Positions 1 through 6,533 are shown, counted from the first letter of the stretch. The stretch is DNA of 6,672 nt from Rikenellaceae bacterium (GCA_900767375.1 CAAFYX010000067.1:1-6672); one strand, 5' to 3'. Notes: generated from the sequence alone by a model not told the origin. Translations and numbers: made by a program.

Positions 1-66
1 GGAGTGGTGGGGTCGAGCGCAGCGAGACGGTCTCCGGAGGAGAGCAGCCGACGCTCGGAGGCAGAA
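1..66. other. GC-rich stretch of unknown nature at left edge
   Basis: This short GC-rich segment lies beyond the terminator of the minus-strand transporter operon. It has no stop codon in any of the six frames, which at this composition and length proves little. The plus-strand frames close at TAA 67-69, TGA 83-85 and TAA 90-92, so it could be the 3' end of a plus-strand gene entering from the left. It also contains self-complementary pieces: CGAGCG at 14-19 with CGCTCG at 52-57, and TCTCC at 31-35 with GGAGA at 39-43. A structured intergenic repeat is therefore equally possible. I recognise no protein family in any frame. Confidence 0.3.
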
Positions 67-70
67 TAAC

Positions 71-119
71 AAAAAAAGAGAGTGACCTCTAAGTCCTATT
101 GGACTTTTTAGTCACCCTC
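71..119 (-). terminator. Rho-independent terminator of the MFS operon
   Basis: Read on the minus strand, an imperfect hairpin has a base stem of GAGGGTGAC (119-111) against GTCACTCTC (86-78), including one G-U pair. A small internal mismatch follows, then an upper stem of AAGTCC against GGACTT around an AATA loop. The hairpin is followed on that strand by a run of seven T (77-71). It begins 32 nt after the stop codon of the downstream transporter gene, so it fits as the end of that operon. On the plus strand no T-run follows the hairpin, so it is judged one-directional. Confidence 0.85.
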
Positions 120-150
120 ATTATGCTGCCAAAGAATTGAACTGATGGAA

Positions 151-1488
151 TCAGTTGTTCTTCGTGTCAAGATGGAGCTCAGGATGCAGGGAGGAGCTGC
201 GGCGGAGGAGGATGGCGATGGCCACGGCGATGATGCCGAGGGTAACGAATATCCATTCGACGCGGCTGACGGCGGCGAGAGGCTCATAGCCGGCTGCGAA
301 GATGCGTCCGACGGCCTTCGGGACGAAGAACAGTCCTACATTCTGTATCCAGTAAATCAGCGAATATGCCGTGCCGAGGTTCTTCTCAGGGACAATCTTC
401 GGTACGGAAGGCCACATAGCTGAAGGTACAAGGGAATATCCGAGGCCGAGAAGTGCGATGCCTATGAAGCCGAACGCCTTGACGTCCATCGGAGCGAAGG
501 CGATGATCAGATGTCCTGCAAGGACCGAGATGCTTCCCACAATCATCCAACGGGTAGCGTGGCCCATACGGTCGACCATGGCTCCGAAAAGCGGAGTGAA
601 GATAATAGTGAAGAACGGAATCATCGAAACCATGGTACCGGCTATCGAGTCCTCGATGCCGAAACGCGGGATGACAACGGATGTTCCGAATTTCTTGAAC
701 GAGCTCACACAGCAGTAGAACGTCACGCATAGAAGGCCTATCATCACAAAACGCGGATTGCGAAGGAGGGAGAAGATATCCTTGAACGAGAAGCGGTTCT
801 CTTCGGTGACCTCGCCCCTCTTGAAGCTGACACCGTCCGCGGCATCCTTCGTAGCGTCAAGTCCGACGAATATAGCCCACACAAAAGCACCGACAACCAG
901 CAGAGCCAGACCGACCAGGGCCGGACGCGCTGTATCCGAAAGCGAGTAGAAGTCCTTCGGCACACCTACGATGAACGGAGCAAGGATAAGCGCCAGACCG
1001 GTGCCGGCGCGCGCAATCGCCAGCTGCAGTCCCATTGCGAAGGACATGTTGCCGTCCTTGAACCACTTGGCAATGCTCCTGGTCACAGCCACGCCGGCGA
1101 TCTCGCTGCCGAGGCCGAACATCATCCTGCCCACACGACCGATGGCGATGGCGCTGTCCTTCGGCAGACCGCCGGCTACGCCATAATAAGCCAGGCCTGC
1201 GCCAATGACCATCATGGCCACAAACACGGAGCCCATTATCCTGACACCGAAAATATCCAGAAGGATACCTCCGACAATCAGTCCGCCGCACACACACAGA
1301 AGGCTGTAGTCGCCGATGAAGTTCCCGAGGTCGGCTGAATTCCAGCCAAGTTCAAGAGCCGCAGGGTTCTTGAAGAGATGCGACACGGTGGAGAACATGT
1401 CGTCGAAGAAATAGGAGCCGAACATCGGCACCACCAAACAGGCCAAAGCCACCCAGCAGGCGGCTTTGGACAATTTAGACTTACCCAT
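151..1488 (-). CDS. MFS transporter, MFSD1-like (second gene of pair)
   Basis: A 445-residue integral membrane protein of the major facilitator superfamily, expected to move a small solute across the inner membrane. About 12 hydrophobic segments are visible, near residues 11-31, 54-80, 84-107, 113-137, 147-176, 190-210, 246-262, 284-305, 313-332, 337-360, 370-397 and 408-428. A polar cytoplasmic loop (about 211-245) joins the two six-helix halves. MFS motif A occurs after TM2 (GGILLDIFGVR, Asp78, Gly81, Arg83), with a degenerate copy after TM8 (GAMVDRMG, 302-309). The stretch YSLVPSAMWPSVPKIVPEK followed by LGTAY and IQNVGL (351-386) resembles the MFSD1 branch, whose mammalian member exports dipeptides from lysosomes. 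The ATG at 1488 lies 2 nt after the stop of its paralogue, implying one transcript and probable translational coupling. The short C-terminal tail is polar. Family assignment is firm; the substrate is unknown. Confidence 0.9.
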   Translation of the reverse strand: MGKSKLSKAACWVALACLVVPMFGSYFFDDMFSTVSHLFKNPAALELGWNSADLGNFIGDYSLLCVCGGLIVGGILLDIFGVRIMGSVFVAMMVIGAGLAYYGVAGGLPKDSAIAIGRVGRMMFGLGSEIAGVAVTRSIAKWFKDGNMSFAMGLQLAIARAGTGLALILAPFIVGVPKDFYSLSDTARPALVGLALLVVGAFVWAIFVGLDATKDAADGVSFKRGEVTEENRFSFKDIFSLLRNPRFVMIGLLCVTFYCCVSSFKKFGTSVVIPRFGIEDSIAGTMVSMIPFFTIIFTPLFGAMVDRMGHATRWMIVGSISVLAGHLIIAFAPMDVKAFGFIGIALLGLGYSLVPSAMWPSVPKIVPEKNLGTAYSLIYWIQNVGLFFVPKAVGRIFAAGYEPLAAVSRVEWIFVTLGIIAVAIAILLRRSSSLHPELHLDTKNN

Positions 1489-1490
1489 AA

Positions 1491-2912
1491 TTATTTAATG
1501 TTAGGTTCTTCAAGACCGAGACCGCGCTTGCTGTCAAGAGCCTTGAGATAGATGGCGATGAAGAACGCGAGAAGACCGAAACCTGCAAAAATGATCAGAG
1601 GAATCGTGTAGTTGTAAGGGATGAACTCGGCATTGGCGGCTTTGGCGGCCAGCACTGCGGGGTTGGAGGCATTGACGGACTCAAGGACATTGCCGATGAG
1701 CTTAGGAACGAAGCAGAGGCCGATGTTCTGCACCCAGAAGATGAGACAGTAGGCGCTTCCGAGGATCTTCTCGTCGATGATCTTCGGGACTGAAGGCCAG
1801 AGGGCTGCAGGAACGAGGGCGAAGCTGATGCCGAGGATCACGATGGTCGCGTAAGCGAGGAAGTGGCTGTGGGTGGCCGGAAGGGCGAACGCGAACACGA
1901 GGTGGCAGACGATGAGGAGCACCGCACCCCAGATGAGCATTGTCGCTCCCTTGCCCTTGTGGTCAAGGTATGCACCGAGGAACGGGGTCACTGCGGCTGC
2001 ACCCATCGGGAACCAGCGGAAGATATTGGACGCCGCCTGAGCGGAGATACCGTCAAGATTGCACTGGAGCATGTTGGCGCCGTATCTCTGGAACGGGAAG
2101 ATGGCTGAATAGTAAAGTACGCAGAGCAGGGCCACTACCCAGAAGCTGCGGGAGGAGAAGATCTTTCCAAGGTCGGAGATGTGGAACTCATCCTCAGGGT
2201 CGTGCTCGGCGGTGGCGAGTCCTGCCTCGACGAGCTGACCGTCGAACTTCTTGTCCATGAAGGTGAAGACGATGAAATTGATCAGGCCGATAAGGAGCAG
2301 GCAGGTGCAGAAGCCTACAGGAGCTGCAACGGTGCCGAGCTTGGAGGCGATGATAGGGCTGATGGAGAAGATGGCGAACACGCCCACGCGTGCAAGAGCC
2401 ATCTCGATGCCCATGGCGAGGGCCATTTCCTTGCCCTTGAACCACTTGGCGATGGCCTTGGAAACGGTGGTGCCGGCCATTTCGCAGCCGCAGCCGAAAA
2501 TCATGAAGCCGAGGGCGGCGAGCTTGGCGCTGCCCGGCATGGATACCCACCAGCTGCCCAGCCAAGCCTCGAATGCGGAGCCCTGGAACCATTTGCTGAC
2601 TGCGAAGAACTTGATGCAGGCTCCGAGAAGCATCATCGATGCTGAAAGGACGCCGGTGAAACGGACACCCATCTTGTCAAGTATAATACCGGCAATGATG
2701 AGGAAACCGCATACGTTGAGTATGTACTCAGCGCTGGCGTAAGTGCCGAAGACACCCGGGGTCCAGCCCTTTTCAGCCTCCACAAGCGCCTGGAGAGGCG
2801 ACATAACATCCACAAACATGTATCCGAAGAACATCATCAGTGCGATGAGCACGAGCGCGGCCCAGCGGGCTGCCGGATAATCGTTCAGAAGCTTTTGAAC
2901 TTTTTCTGCCAT
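1491..2912 (-). CDS. MFS transporter, MFSD1-like (first gene of pair)
   Basis: A 473-residue, 12-TM major facilitator, the first gene of a two-gene operon and a clear paralogue of the protein encoded just downstream. Helices lie near 14-36, 54-79, 85-106, 131-150, 163-190, 197-219, 256-273, 293-316, 323-344, 350-372, 382-410 and 434-456. Motif A follows TM2 (AGIILDKMGVR, Asp79, Gly82, Arg84), with a relic after TM8 (GAYLDHKG). Signatures shared with its neighbour are AIAKWFKG (153-160), LVPAALWPSVPKI (367-379) and VQNIGL (394-399). Compared with the neighbour it has a longer Trp-rich loop between TM3 and TM4 (about 107-130) and a longer loop before TM12 (about 411-433), both probably periplasmic. 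The frame extends 10 codons upstream to a TTG at 2942, but ATG 2912 is preferred: MAEKVQ gives a normal short cytoplasmic N-terminus and avoids a rare start. No Shine-Dalgarno is seen, as usual in Bacteroidota. The substrate is unknown. Confidence 0.9.
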   Translation of the reverse strand: MAEKVQKLLNDYPAARWAALVLIALMMFFGYMFVDVMSPLQALVEAEKGWTPGVFGTYASAEYILNVCGFLIIAGIILDKMGVRFTGVLSASMMLLGACIKFFAVSKWFQGSAFEAWLGSWWVSMPGSAKLAALGFMIFGCGCEMAGTTVSKAIAKWFKGKEMALAMGIEMALARVGVFAIFSISPIIASKLGTVAAPVGFCTCLLLIGLINFIVFTFMDKKFDGQLVEAGLATAEHDPEDEFHISDLGKIFSSRSFWVVALLCVLYYSAIFPFQRYGANMLQCNLDGISAQAASNIFRWFPMGAAAVTPFLGAYLDHKGKGATMLIWGAVLLIVCHLVFAFALPATHSHFLAYATIVILGISFALVPAALWPSVPKIIDEKILGSAYCLIFWVQNIGLCFVPKLIGNVLESVNASNPAVLAAKAANAEFIPYNYTIPLIIFAGFGLLAFFIAIYLKALDSKRGLGLEEPNIK

Positions 2913-2949
2913 AACTTTATCTGTTTTTACATTTATTATCAACGGTGGG

Positions 2950-2957
2950 CGAATTTA
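2950..2957 (-). promoter_or_regulatory. Possible -7 element for the MFS operon
   Basis: On the minus strand TAAATTCG matches the Bacteroidota -7 consensus TAnnTTTG at all but one position. It would start transcription about 30 nt upstream of the ATG at 2912. No TTG lies at the expected 19-nt distance; the upstream sequence is a T-rich run with CGA at that place. This is a weak candidate chosen because the operon needs a promoter within this 93-bp region. Confidence 0.3.
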
Positions 2958-2979
2958 ACAAAAATCTGCAAAAAAATCG

Positions 2980-2987
2980 TACCTTTG
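2980..2987 (+). promoter_or_regulatory. Bacteroidota-type -7 element of dxs
   Basis: TACCTTTG is an exact match to the Bacteroidota sigma-A -7 consensus TAnnTTTG. It sits 18 nt before the dxs ATG, so the start point would fall near 2991-2995 and leave a leader of only about 11-15 nt. There is no TTG at the -33 position (ACA at 2958-2960); the upstream DNA is an A-rich tract. The same octamer is used by the tRNA-tuf promoter at 4913-4920, which strengthens the call. Confidence 0.65.
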
Positions 2988-3005
2988 ATGCCCGTTTGAA
3001 AGAAT

Positions 3006-4883
3006 ATGTACACGACCCTTGACAGAATAAACACACCTGAAGACCTCAGGAAGCTCGCCCCGGAGGAGCTGAAAGCCCTCTGCAGCGACATCCGCGGCTA
3101 CATGGTGGAATGCTGCGCCAACAATCCGGGACATCTTGCATCCAGCCTCGGAGCGGTGGAGCTCATAGTGGGCCTGCACTACCTATATAATACTCCGGAG
3201 GACAAGATAGTCTTCGACGTGGGCCACCAGGCCTATGCCCATAAGATCATCACCGGAAGGAAGGAAGAATTCAGGAACAACCGCACCCGCGAAGGCATCA
3301 GCGGCTTCCCGCGCATCGCGGAAAGCGAATACGACGCCTTCGGAGTGGGACATTCCTCGACTTCCATCTCAGCCGCGCTCGGACTGGCGGAAGCCGCCAA
3401 GTTCAACGGCACAGGCTCCAGGTCAGTGGCTTTCATCGGGGACGGCGCGCTTACCGGCGGCCTCGCATTCGAAGGGCTGAACAATGCCGGCAACAGCAAG
3501 GCCGACCTCCTGGTAATCCTGAACGACAACAACCAGTCTATCGACAGCAACATCGGAGCGCTTCACGAGCATCTGCTCCGGATAACTACCAACCCGGCAT
3601 ACAACCGCTTCAAAGGCAGAGTCTGGGACTGTCTGAAGGAAGGCAAGTTCAAGTCGTTCATTCAGAGATGGCTCAGGAGCCTCAAGTCCTGGGCGGTCAA
3701 GAAAACCGGAGGAGATCTCTTCGAATCGCTGGGATTCAGATACTTCGGTCCTATCGACGGAAACGATATGGACCAGGTCCTCGAGACCCTGGGGAAAATC
3801 AAGGATCTCAAGGGTCCCCGCCTGCTGCACTGCATTACGACCAAGGGCAAAGGATACGGGCCAGCCGAAGCTGACCCGACCACATGGCACGCGCCGGGAA
3901 GGTTCAACCCTGCCACAGGAGAGCGTTTCCACTCCCCGCGCACCGCAGACAGATATCAGGACGTGTTCGGAGAGGTACTCCTCGAGCTCGCGGAAGTGGA
4001 CCGCCGGGTGGTGGGAGTCACCCCGGCGATGGCTTCCGGATGCGGAATGAACATCCTCGCGTCTAAGATGCCTTCCCGGTTCTTCGACGTAGGCATCGAA
4101 GAGGAGCACGCGGTAACGTTCTCGGCCGGACTGGCCGCCGGCGGGCTCAGACCGTTCTGCAACATATATTCTTCATTCGCCCAGAGGGCATATGACCAGA
4201 TAGTGCACGACGTGGCCCTCCAGAGCCTGCCTGTCACGCTCTGCTTCGACAGGGCCGGCCTGGTGGGAGAAGACGGCGCCACCCACAACGGCGCATTCGA
4301 TATGGCGGCATACAGAAGCATACCCGGCATCGTCATATCCGCCCCGATGAATGAGATTGAACTTAAATCCCTGATGTACACGTCACTTCACCAGGACAGT
4401 CCTATGATAATACGCTACCCTCGCGGAATGGGCGAAGGAGCTGACTGGAGGAATGCAGGATACATGGACCTCACCGTCGGTACCGGCGAGAAGCTGGTGG
4501 ATGGCGGCAAGGTGGCGGTTCTCGCCATCGGTCCTGCCGCCAACAGGGCGGTCGAGGCTGCAGAAGAGTACCTCAAGGAGACAGGAGTCTCACCGTCCGT
4601 ATATAATATGAGGTATCTCAAGCCTCTCGACGGAAAGCTGCTCGAGGAGGCGCTCGCCTCAGCCGACACTTTCCTTACCGTGGAGGACGGGGCCATGTCC
4701 GGAGGACTGTTCGGAGCGGTGACGGAGTATATGGCTTCACACGGCCGCAAGGTCCGGATCGAAGGTCTGGGAATCCCGGACAGATTCATCATCCAGGACA
4801 CTCAGAAGTCCCAAAGGATGGAATGCGGACTCGACAAGGACAGCATACTTGAAAAAGTGCGCTCCTTGATGCAAAAAGATTAA
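3006..4883 (+). CDS. dxs: 1-deoxy-D-xylulose-5-phosphate synthase
   Basis: A cytoplasmic thiamine-diphosphate enzyme that condenses pyruvate with glyceraldehyde 3-phosphate to make 1-deoxy-D-xylulose 5-phosphate. This is the first step of the MEP pathway to isoprenoids and a precursor for thiamine and pyridoxal. The 625 residues match the usual length of about 620. The N-terminal ThDP domain shows His43 (PGHLAS), GHSSTS (115-120) and the ThDP/Mg motif GDGALTGG (145-152) through NDN (173-175). The transketolase-like pyrimidine domain carries the catalytic glutamate in IEEEHAV (Glu366), YDQIVHD (396-402), DRAGLVG (415-421) and THNGAFD (426-432, His427). RYPRG (470-474) leads into the C-terminal transketolase domain. 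A basic segment at about 201-233 lies between the ThDP motif and LGF(R/N)Y, the variable DXS region. ATG 3006 is preferred because the N-terminus TLDRINTPEDLRKL aligns with family starts. It is monocistronic by context and divergent from the MFS operon; no terminator hairpin follows. Confidence 0.98.
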   Translation: MYTTLDRINTPEDLRKLAPEELKALCSDIRGYMVECCANNPGHLASSLGAVELIVGLHYLYNTPEDKIVFDVGHQAYAHKIITGRKEEFRNNRTREGISGFPRIAESEYDAFGVGHSSTSISAALGLAEAAKFNGTGSRSVAFIGDGALTGGLAFEGLNNAGNSKADLLVILNDNNQSIDSNIGALHEHLLRITTNPAYNRFKGRVWDCLKEGKFKSFIQRWLRSLKSWAVKKTGGDLFESLGFRYFGPIDGNDMDQVLETLGKIKDLKGPRLLHCITTKGKGYGPAEADPTTWHAPGRFNPATGERFHSPRTADRYQDVFGEVLLELAEVDRRVVGVTPAMASGCGMNILASKMPSRFFDVGIEEEHAVTFSAGLAAGGLRPFCNIYSSFAQRAYDQIVHDVALQSLPVTLCFDRAGLVGEDGATHNGAFDMAAYRSIPGIVISAPMNEIELKSLMYTSLHQDSPMIIRYPRGMGEGADWRNAGYMDLTVGTGEKLVDGGKVAVLAIGPAANRAVEAAEEYLKETGVSPSVYNMRYLKPLDGKLLEEALASADTFLTVEDGAMSGGLFGAVTEYMASHGRKVRIEGLGIPDRFIIQDTQKSQRMECGLDKDSILEKVRSLMQKD

Positions 4884-4890
4884 AAAAGTT

Positions 4891-4920
4891 TTGCAGAATC
4901 CAAATAATTGCATACCTTTG
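4891..4920 (+). promoter_or_regulatory. Promoter of the tRNA-tuf operon
   Basis: TTG at 4891-4893 is followed after exactly 19 nt by TACCTTTG at 4913-4920, the canonical Bacteroidota -33/-7 arrangement. The predicted start is near 4925-4928, about 28 nt before the first tRNA. The -33 element begins only 7 nt after the dxs stop codon, so this promoter lies directly against the end of that gene. The perfect inverted repeat ATTGCA (4907-4912) / TGCAAT (4919-4924) flanks the -7 core. Such a strong promoter suits a stable-RNA and tuf operon; growth-rate control is likely but is an inference. Confidence 0.85.
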
Positions 4921-4926
4921 CAATCC

Positions 4927-4942
4927 CTTTCGGACAAGAAAG
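4927..4942 (+). promoter_or_regulatory. Small leader hairpin at 5' end of tRNA-tuf transcript
   Basis: CTTTC (4927-4931) and GAAAG (4938-4942) form a perfect 5-bp stem with a 6-nt loop. It lies right at the predicted transcript start and ends 12 nt before tRNA-Thr. It could protect the 5' end or assist tRNA processing, but a stem this short can arise by chance. Confidence 0.25.
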
Positions 4943-4954
4943 CATTGACATACT

Positions 4955-5028
4955 GCCGATATAGCTCAGTTGGCTAGAGCGCGTGATTTGTAATCTCGAG
5001 GTCGTGGGTTCGACTCCCTCCATCGGCT
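4955..5028 (+). tRNA. tRNA-Thr (anticodon UGU)
   Basis: A 74-nt cloverleaf that decodes ACA and related threonine codons. The acceptor strand GCCGATA pairs with CATCGGC, the D stem is GCTC/GAGC, and the anticodon loop TTTGTAA carries TGT. The T loop is TTCGACT and the discriminator is T at 5028. CA rather than CCA follows, so CCA must be added by the nucleotidyltransferase. Three positions do not form Watson-Crick or wobble pairs: A7-C66, T29-T41 and T50-T64. It is the first gene of the tRNA-tuf operon, equivalent in position and anticodon to E. coli thrU. Confidence 0.95.
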
Positions 5029-5044
5029 CATCAGCAAAACATTC

Positions 5045-5127
5045 GGGTGAGTACCAGAGTGGCCAAATGGGGCAGACTGTAAATCTGCTGGTTTTTACCT
5101 TCGGTGGTTCGAATCCATCCTCACCCA
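5045..5127 (+). tRNA. tRNA-Tyr (anticodon GUA)
   Basis: An 83-nt class II tRNA with the long variable arm typical of bacterial tRNA-Tyr. The acceptor GGGTGAG pairs perfectly with CTCACCC, and the anticodon stem GCAGA/TCTGC closes the loop CTGTAAA with anticodon GTA. The T loop is TTCGAAT and the discriminator is A. No CCA is encoded. It lies 16 nt after tRNA-Thr(UGU) and corresponds to E. coli tyrU. Confidence 0.97.
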
Positions 5128-5141
5128 CAAATAACAAGACT

Positions 5142-5216
5142 GCGGGGTTCGTATAATGGCTATTATGCCAGCCTTCCAAGCTGGAAATGGGAGTTCGATT
5201 CTCCTACCCCGCTCCA
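5142..5216 (+). tRNA. tRNA-Gly (anticodon UCC), CCA encoded
   Basis: A cloverleaf with acceptor GCGGGGT/ACCCCGC, anticodon stem CCAGC/GCTGG and loop CTTCCAA, giving anticodon TCC (reads GGA/GGG). The discriminator T at 5213 is followed directly by CCA (5214-5216), unlike the other four tRNAs here. The mature body is 72 nt without CCA. It corresponds to E. coli glyT in the same operon order. Confidence 0.96.
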
Positions 5217-5220
5217 ATAA

Positions 5221-5292
<72 letters not shown>

Positions 5293-5328
5293 CGATTTTT
5301 TATGTAACAAACTTTTACACGTAATATT
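5293..5328 (+). other. Leader between tRNA-Thr(GGU) and tuf
   Basis: A 36-nt AT-rich spacer containing a T6 run (5296-5301) immediately after the tRNA. No promoter matching TAnnTTTG and no Shine-Dalgarno is present, so tuf is expected to be expressed by read-through from the tRNA promoter. The AT-rich, unstructured approach to the ATG is typical of Bacteroidota translation starts. Confidence 0.6.
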
Positions 5329-6516
5329 ATGGCAAAAGAGAAATTCGAGAGGACCAAACCTCATGTCAACATTGGTACAATTGGCCACGTTGACCACGGT
5401 AAGACTACCCTTACCGCTGCTATCACCAAAGTGCTGGCAGAAAAAGGTCTGAGTGAAGTAAAATCATTCGACCAGATCGATAACGCTCCTGAGGAGAAAG
5501 AGCGTGGTATTACCATTAACACTGCACACGTCGAGTATCAGACCGAGAATAGACACTATGCGCATGTCGATTGTCCGGGCCACGCCGACTATGTAAAGAA
5601 TATGGTTACCGGTGCCGCTCAGATGGACGGTGCAATCCTCGTGGTTGCCGCTACTGACGGTCCTATGCCTCAGACAAACGAGCACGTACTTCTTGCAAAG
5701 CAGGTTAACGTTCCTAAGATTGTCGTTTTCCTTAACAAGGTTGATCTTGTAGACGATGAGGAAATGCTTGACCTCGTAGAGATGGAAGTTCGCGACCTCC
5801 TCAGCAAGTATGATTTCGACGGCGACAACGCTCCCGTTATCCGTGGTTCAGCTCTTGGTGCCCTCAACGGAGAGCCTCAGTGGGTTGAAAAGGTTATGGA
5901 ACTTATGAACGCTGTTGACGAGTACATTCCTCTCCCCGTACGTGAGAACGAGAAGCCTTTCCTTATGCCTATCGAGGATATCTTCTCTATCACCGGTCGT
6001 GGAACCGTTGTTACCGGACGTATCGAGACCGGTACCATCCACGTAAATGACCCTGCAGAAATCGTAGGTTTCAACGAGAAACCCAAGAATACTGTTGTAA
6101 CAGGTGTCGAGATGTTCCGCAAACTCCTCGATCAGGGTGAGGCCGGTGACAACGTTGGTCTCCTCCTCCGTGGTATCGACAAGAAAGAGGTTAAGCGTGG
6201 TGAAGTTATCGCTAAGCCCGGTTCAATCAAACCTCACGATCACTTCCTCGGACAGATCTACGTTCTTAAGAAGGAAGAGGGTGGACGTCATACTCCTTTC
6301 CACAACAAATATCGTCCTCAGTTCTTCATCAGAACTCTCGACGTTACCGGTGAGATTTCACTTCCCGAAGGAATCGAAATGGTTATGCCTGGTGATAACG
6401 TTGAAATCAACGTTCAGCTCATCACTCCTGTGGCTCTTAACGAAGGTCTTCGTTTCGCCATCCGTGAGGGCGGCCGCACCGTCGGTGCAGGACAGGTTAT
6501 CAAGATTCTCGACTAA
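5329..6516 (+). CDS. tuf: Elongation factor Tu
   Basis: The cytoplasmic GTPase that carries aminoacyl-tRNA to the ribosomal A site. The 395 residues are full length. Domain 1 (about 1-200) has P-loop GHVDHGKT (19-26), switch I with RGITI (59-63), DCPGH (81-85, catalytic His85), NKVD (136-139) and GSAL (173-176). Domain 2 (about 210-300) shows ITGRGTVVTGR (221-231) and GDNVGLLLRG (273-282). Domain 3 (about 302-395) has GGRHTPF (318-324), YRPQF (328-332) and the C-terminal GGRTVGAGQV (381-390). Position 117 is Asn in MPQTNEH, where E. coli has Arg. The gene favours T-ending codons such as GCT, GTT and CGT over long stretches, unlike dxs and the transporters, as expected for very high expression. 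It sits between four tRNAs and tRNA-Trp in one operon. Confidence 0.99.
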   Translation: MAKEKFERTKPHVNIGTIGHVDHGKTTLTAAITKVLAEKGLSEVKSFDQIDNAPEEKERGITINTAHVEYQTENRHYAHVDCPGHADYVKNMVTGAAQMDGAILVVAATDGPMPQTNEHVLLAKQVNVPKIVVFLNKVDLVDDEEMLDLVEMEVRDLLSKYDFDGDNAPVIRGSALGALNGEPQWVEKVMELMNAVDEYIPLPVRENEKPFLMPIEDIFSITGRGTVVTGRIETGTIHVNDPAEIVGFNEKPKNTVVTGVEMFRKLLDQGEAGDNVGLLLRGIDKKEVKRGEVIAKPGSIKPHDHFLGQIYVLKKEEGGRHTPFHNKYRPQFFIRTLDVTGEISLPEGIEMVMPGDNVEINVQLITPVALNEGLRFAIREGGRTVGAGQVIKILD

Positions 6517-6533
6517 TCTCGCTTAATAACTAC

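Noticed and set aside
71..119. Bidirectional terminator
   Set aside because: Only the minus-strand reading has a T-run after the stem; on the plus strand CCTCATTATG follows.
145..423. Plus-strand 92-codon frame
   Set aside because: It is antisense to the C-terminal part of the second transporter gene and has a composition typical of a shadow frame.
2181..2742. Two long plus-strand frames of 154 and 163 codons
   Set aside because: Both are antisense to the first transporter gene, overlap each other and have acidic or low-complexity compositions with no recognisable domain.
2913..2942. TTG-initiated N-terminal extension of the first transporter
   Set aside because: The 10 extra residues precede a normal ATG start, would need a rare start codon, and are polar with no function suggested.
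2988..2999. Three-codon upstream frame ATG CCC GTT TGA before dxs
   Set aside because: Its ATG lies at or upstream of the predicted transcription start, so it is probably not in the mRNA.
3423..4109. Minus-strand 228-codon frame inside dxs
   Set aside because: It lies wholly antisense to a well-supported dxs; its openness is explained by the GC-rich codon pattern of that gene.
4880..5179. Minus-strand 99-codon frame across the tRNA genes
   Set aside because: It is antisense to tRNA-Thr and tRNA-Tyr and gives the familiar spurious peptides (EDGFEPPK, GVEPTTSRLQ) produced by translating tRNA complements.
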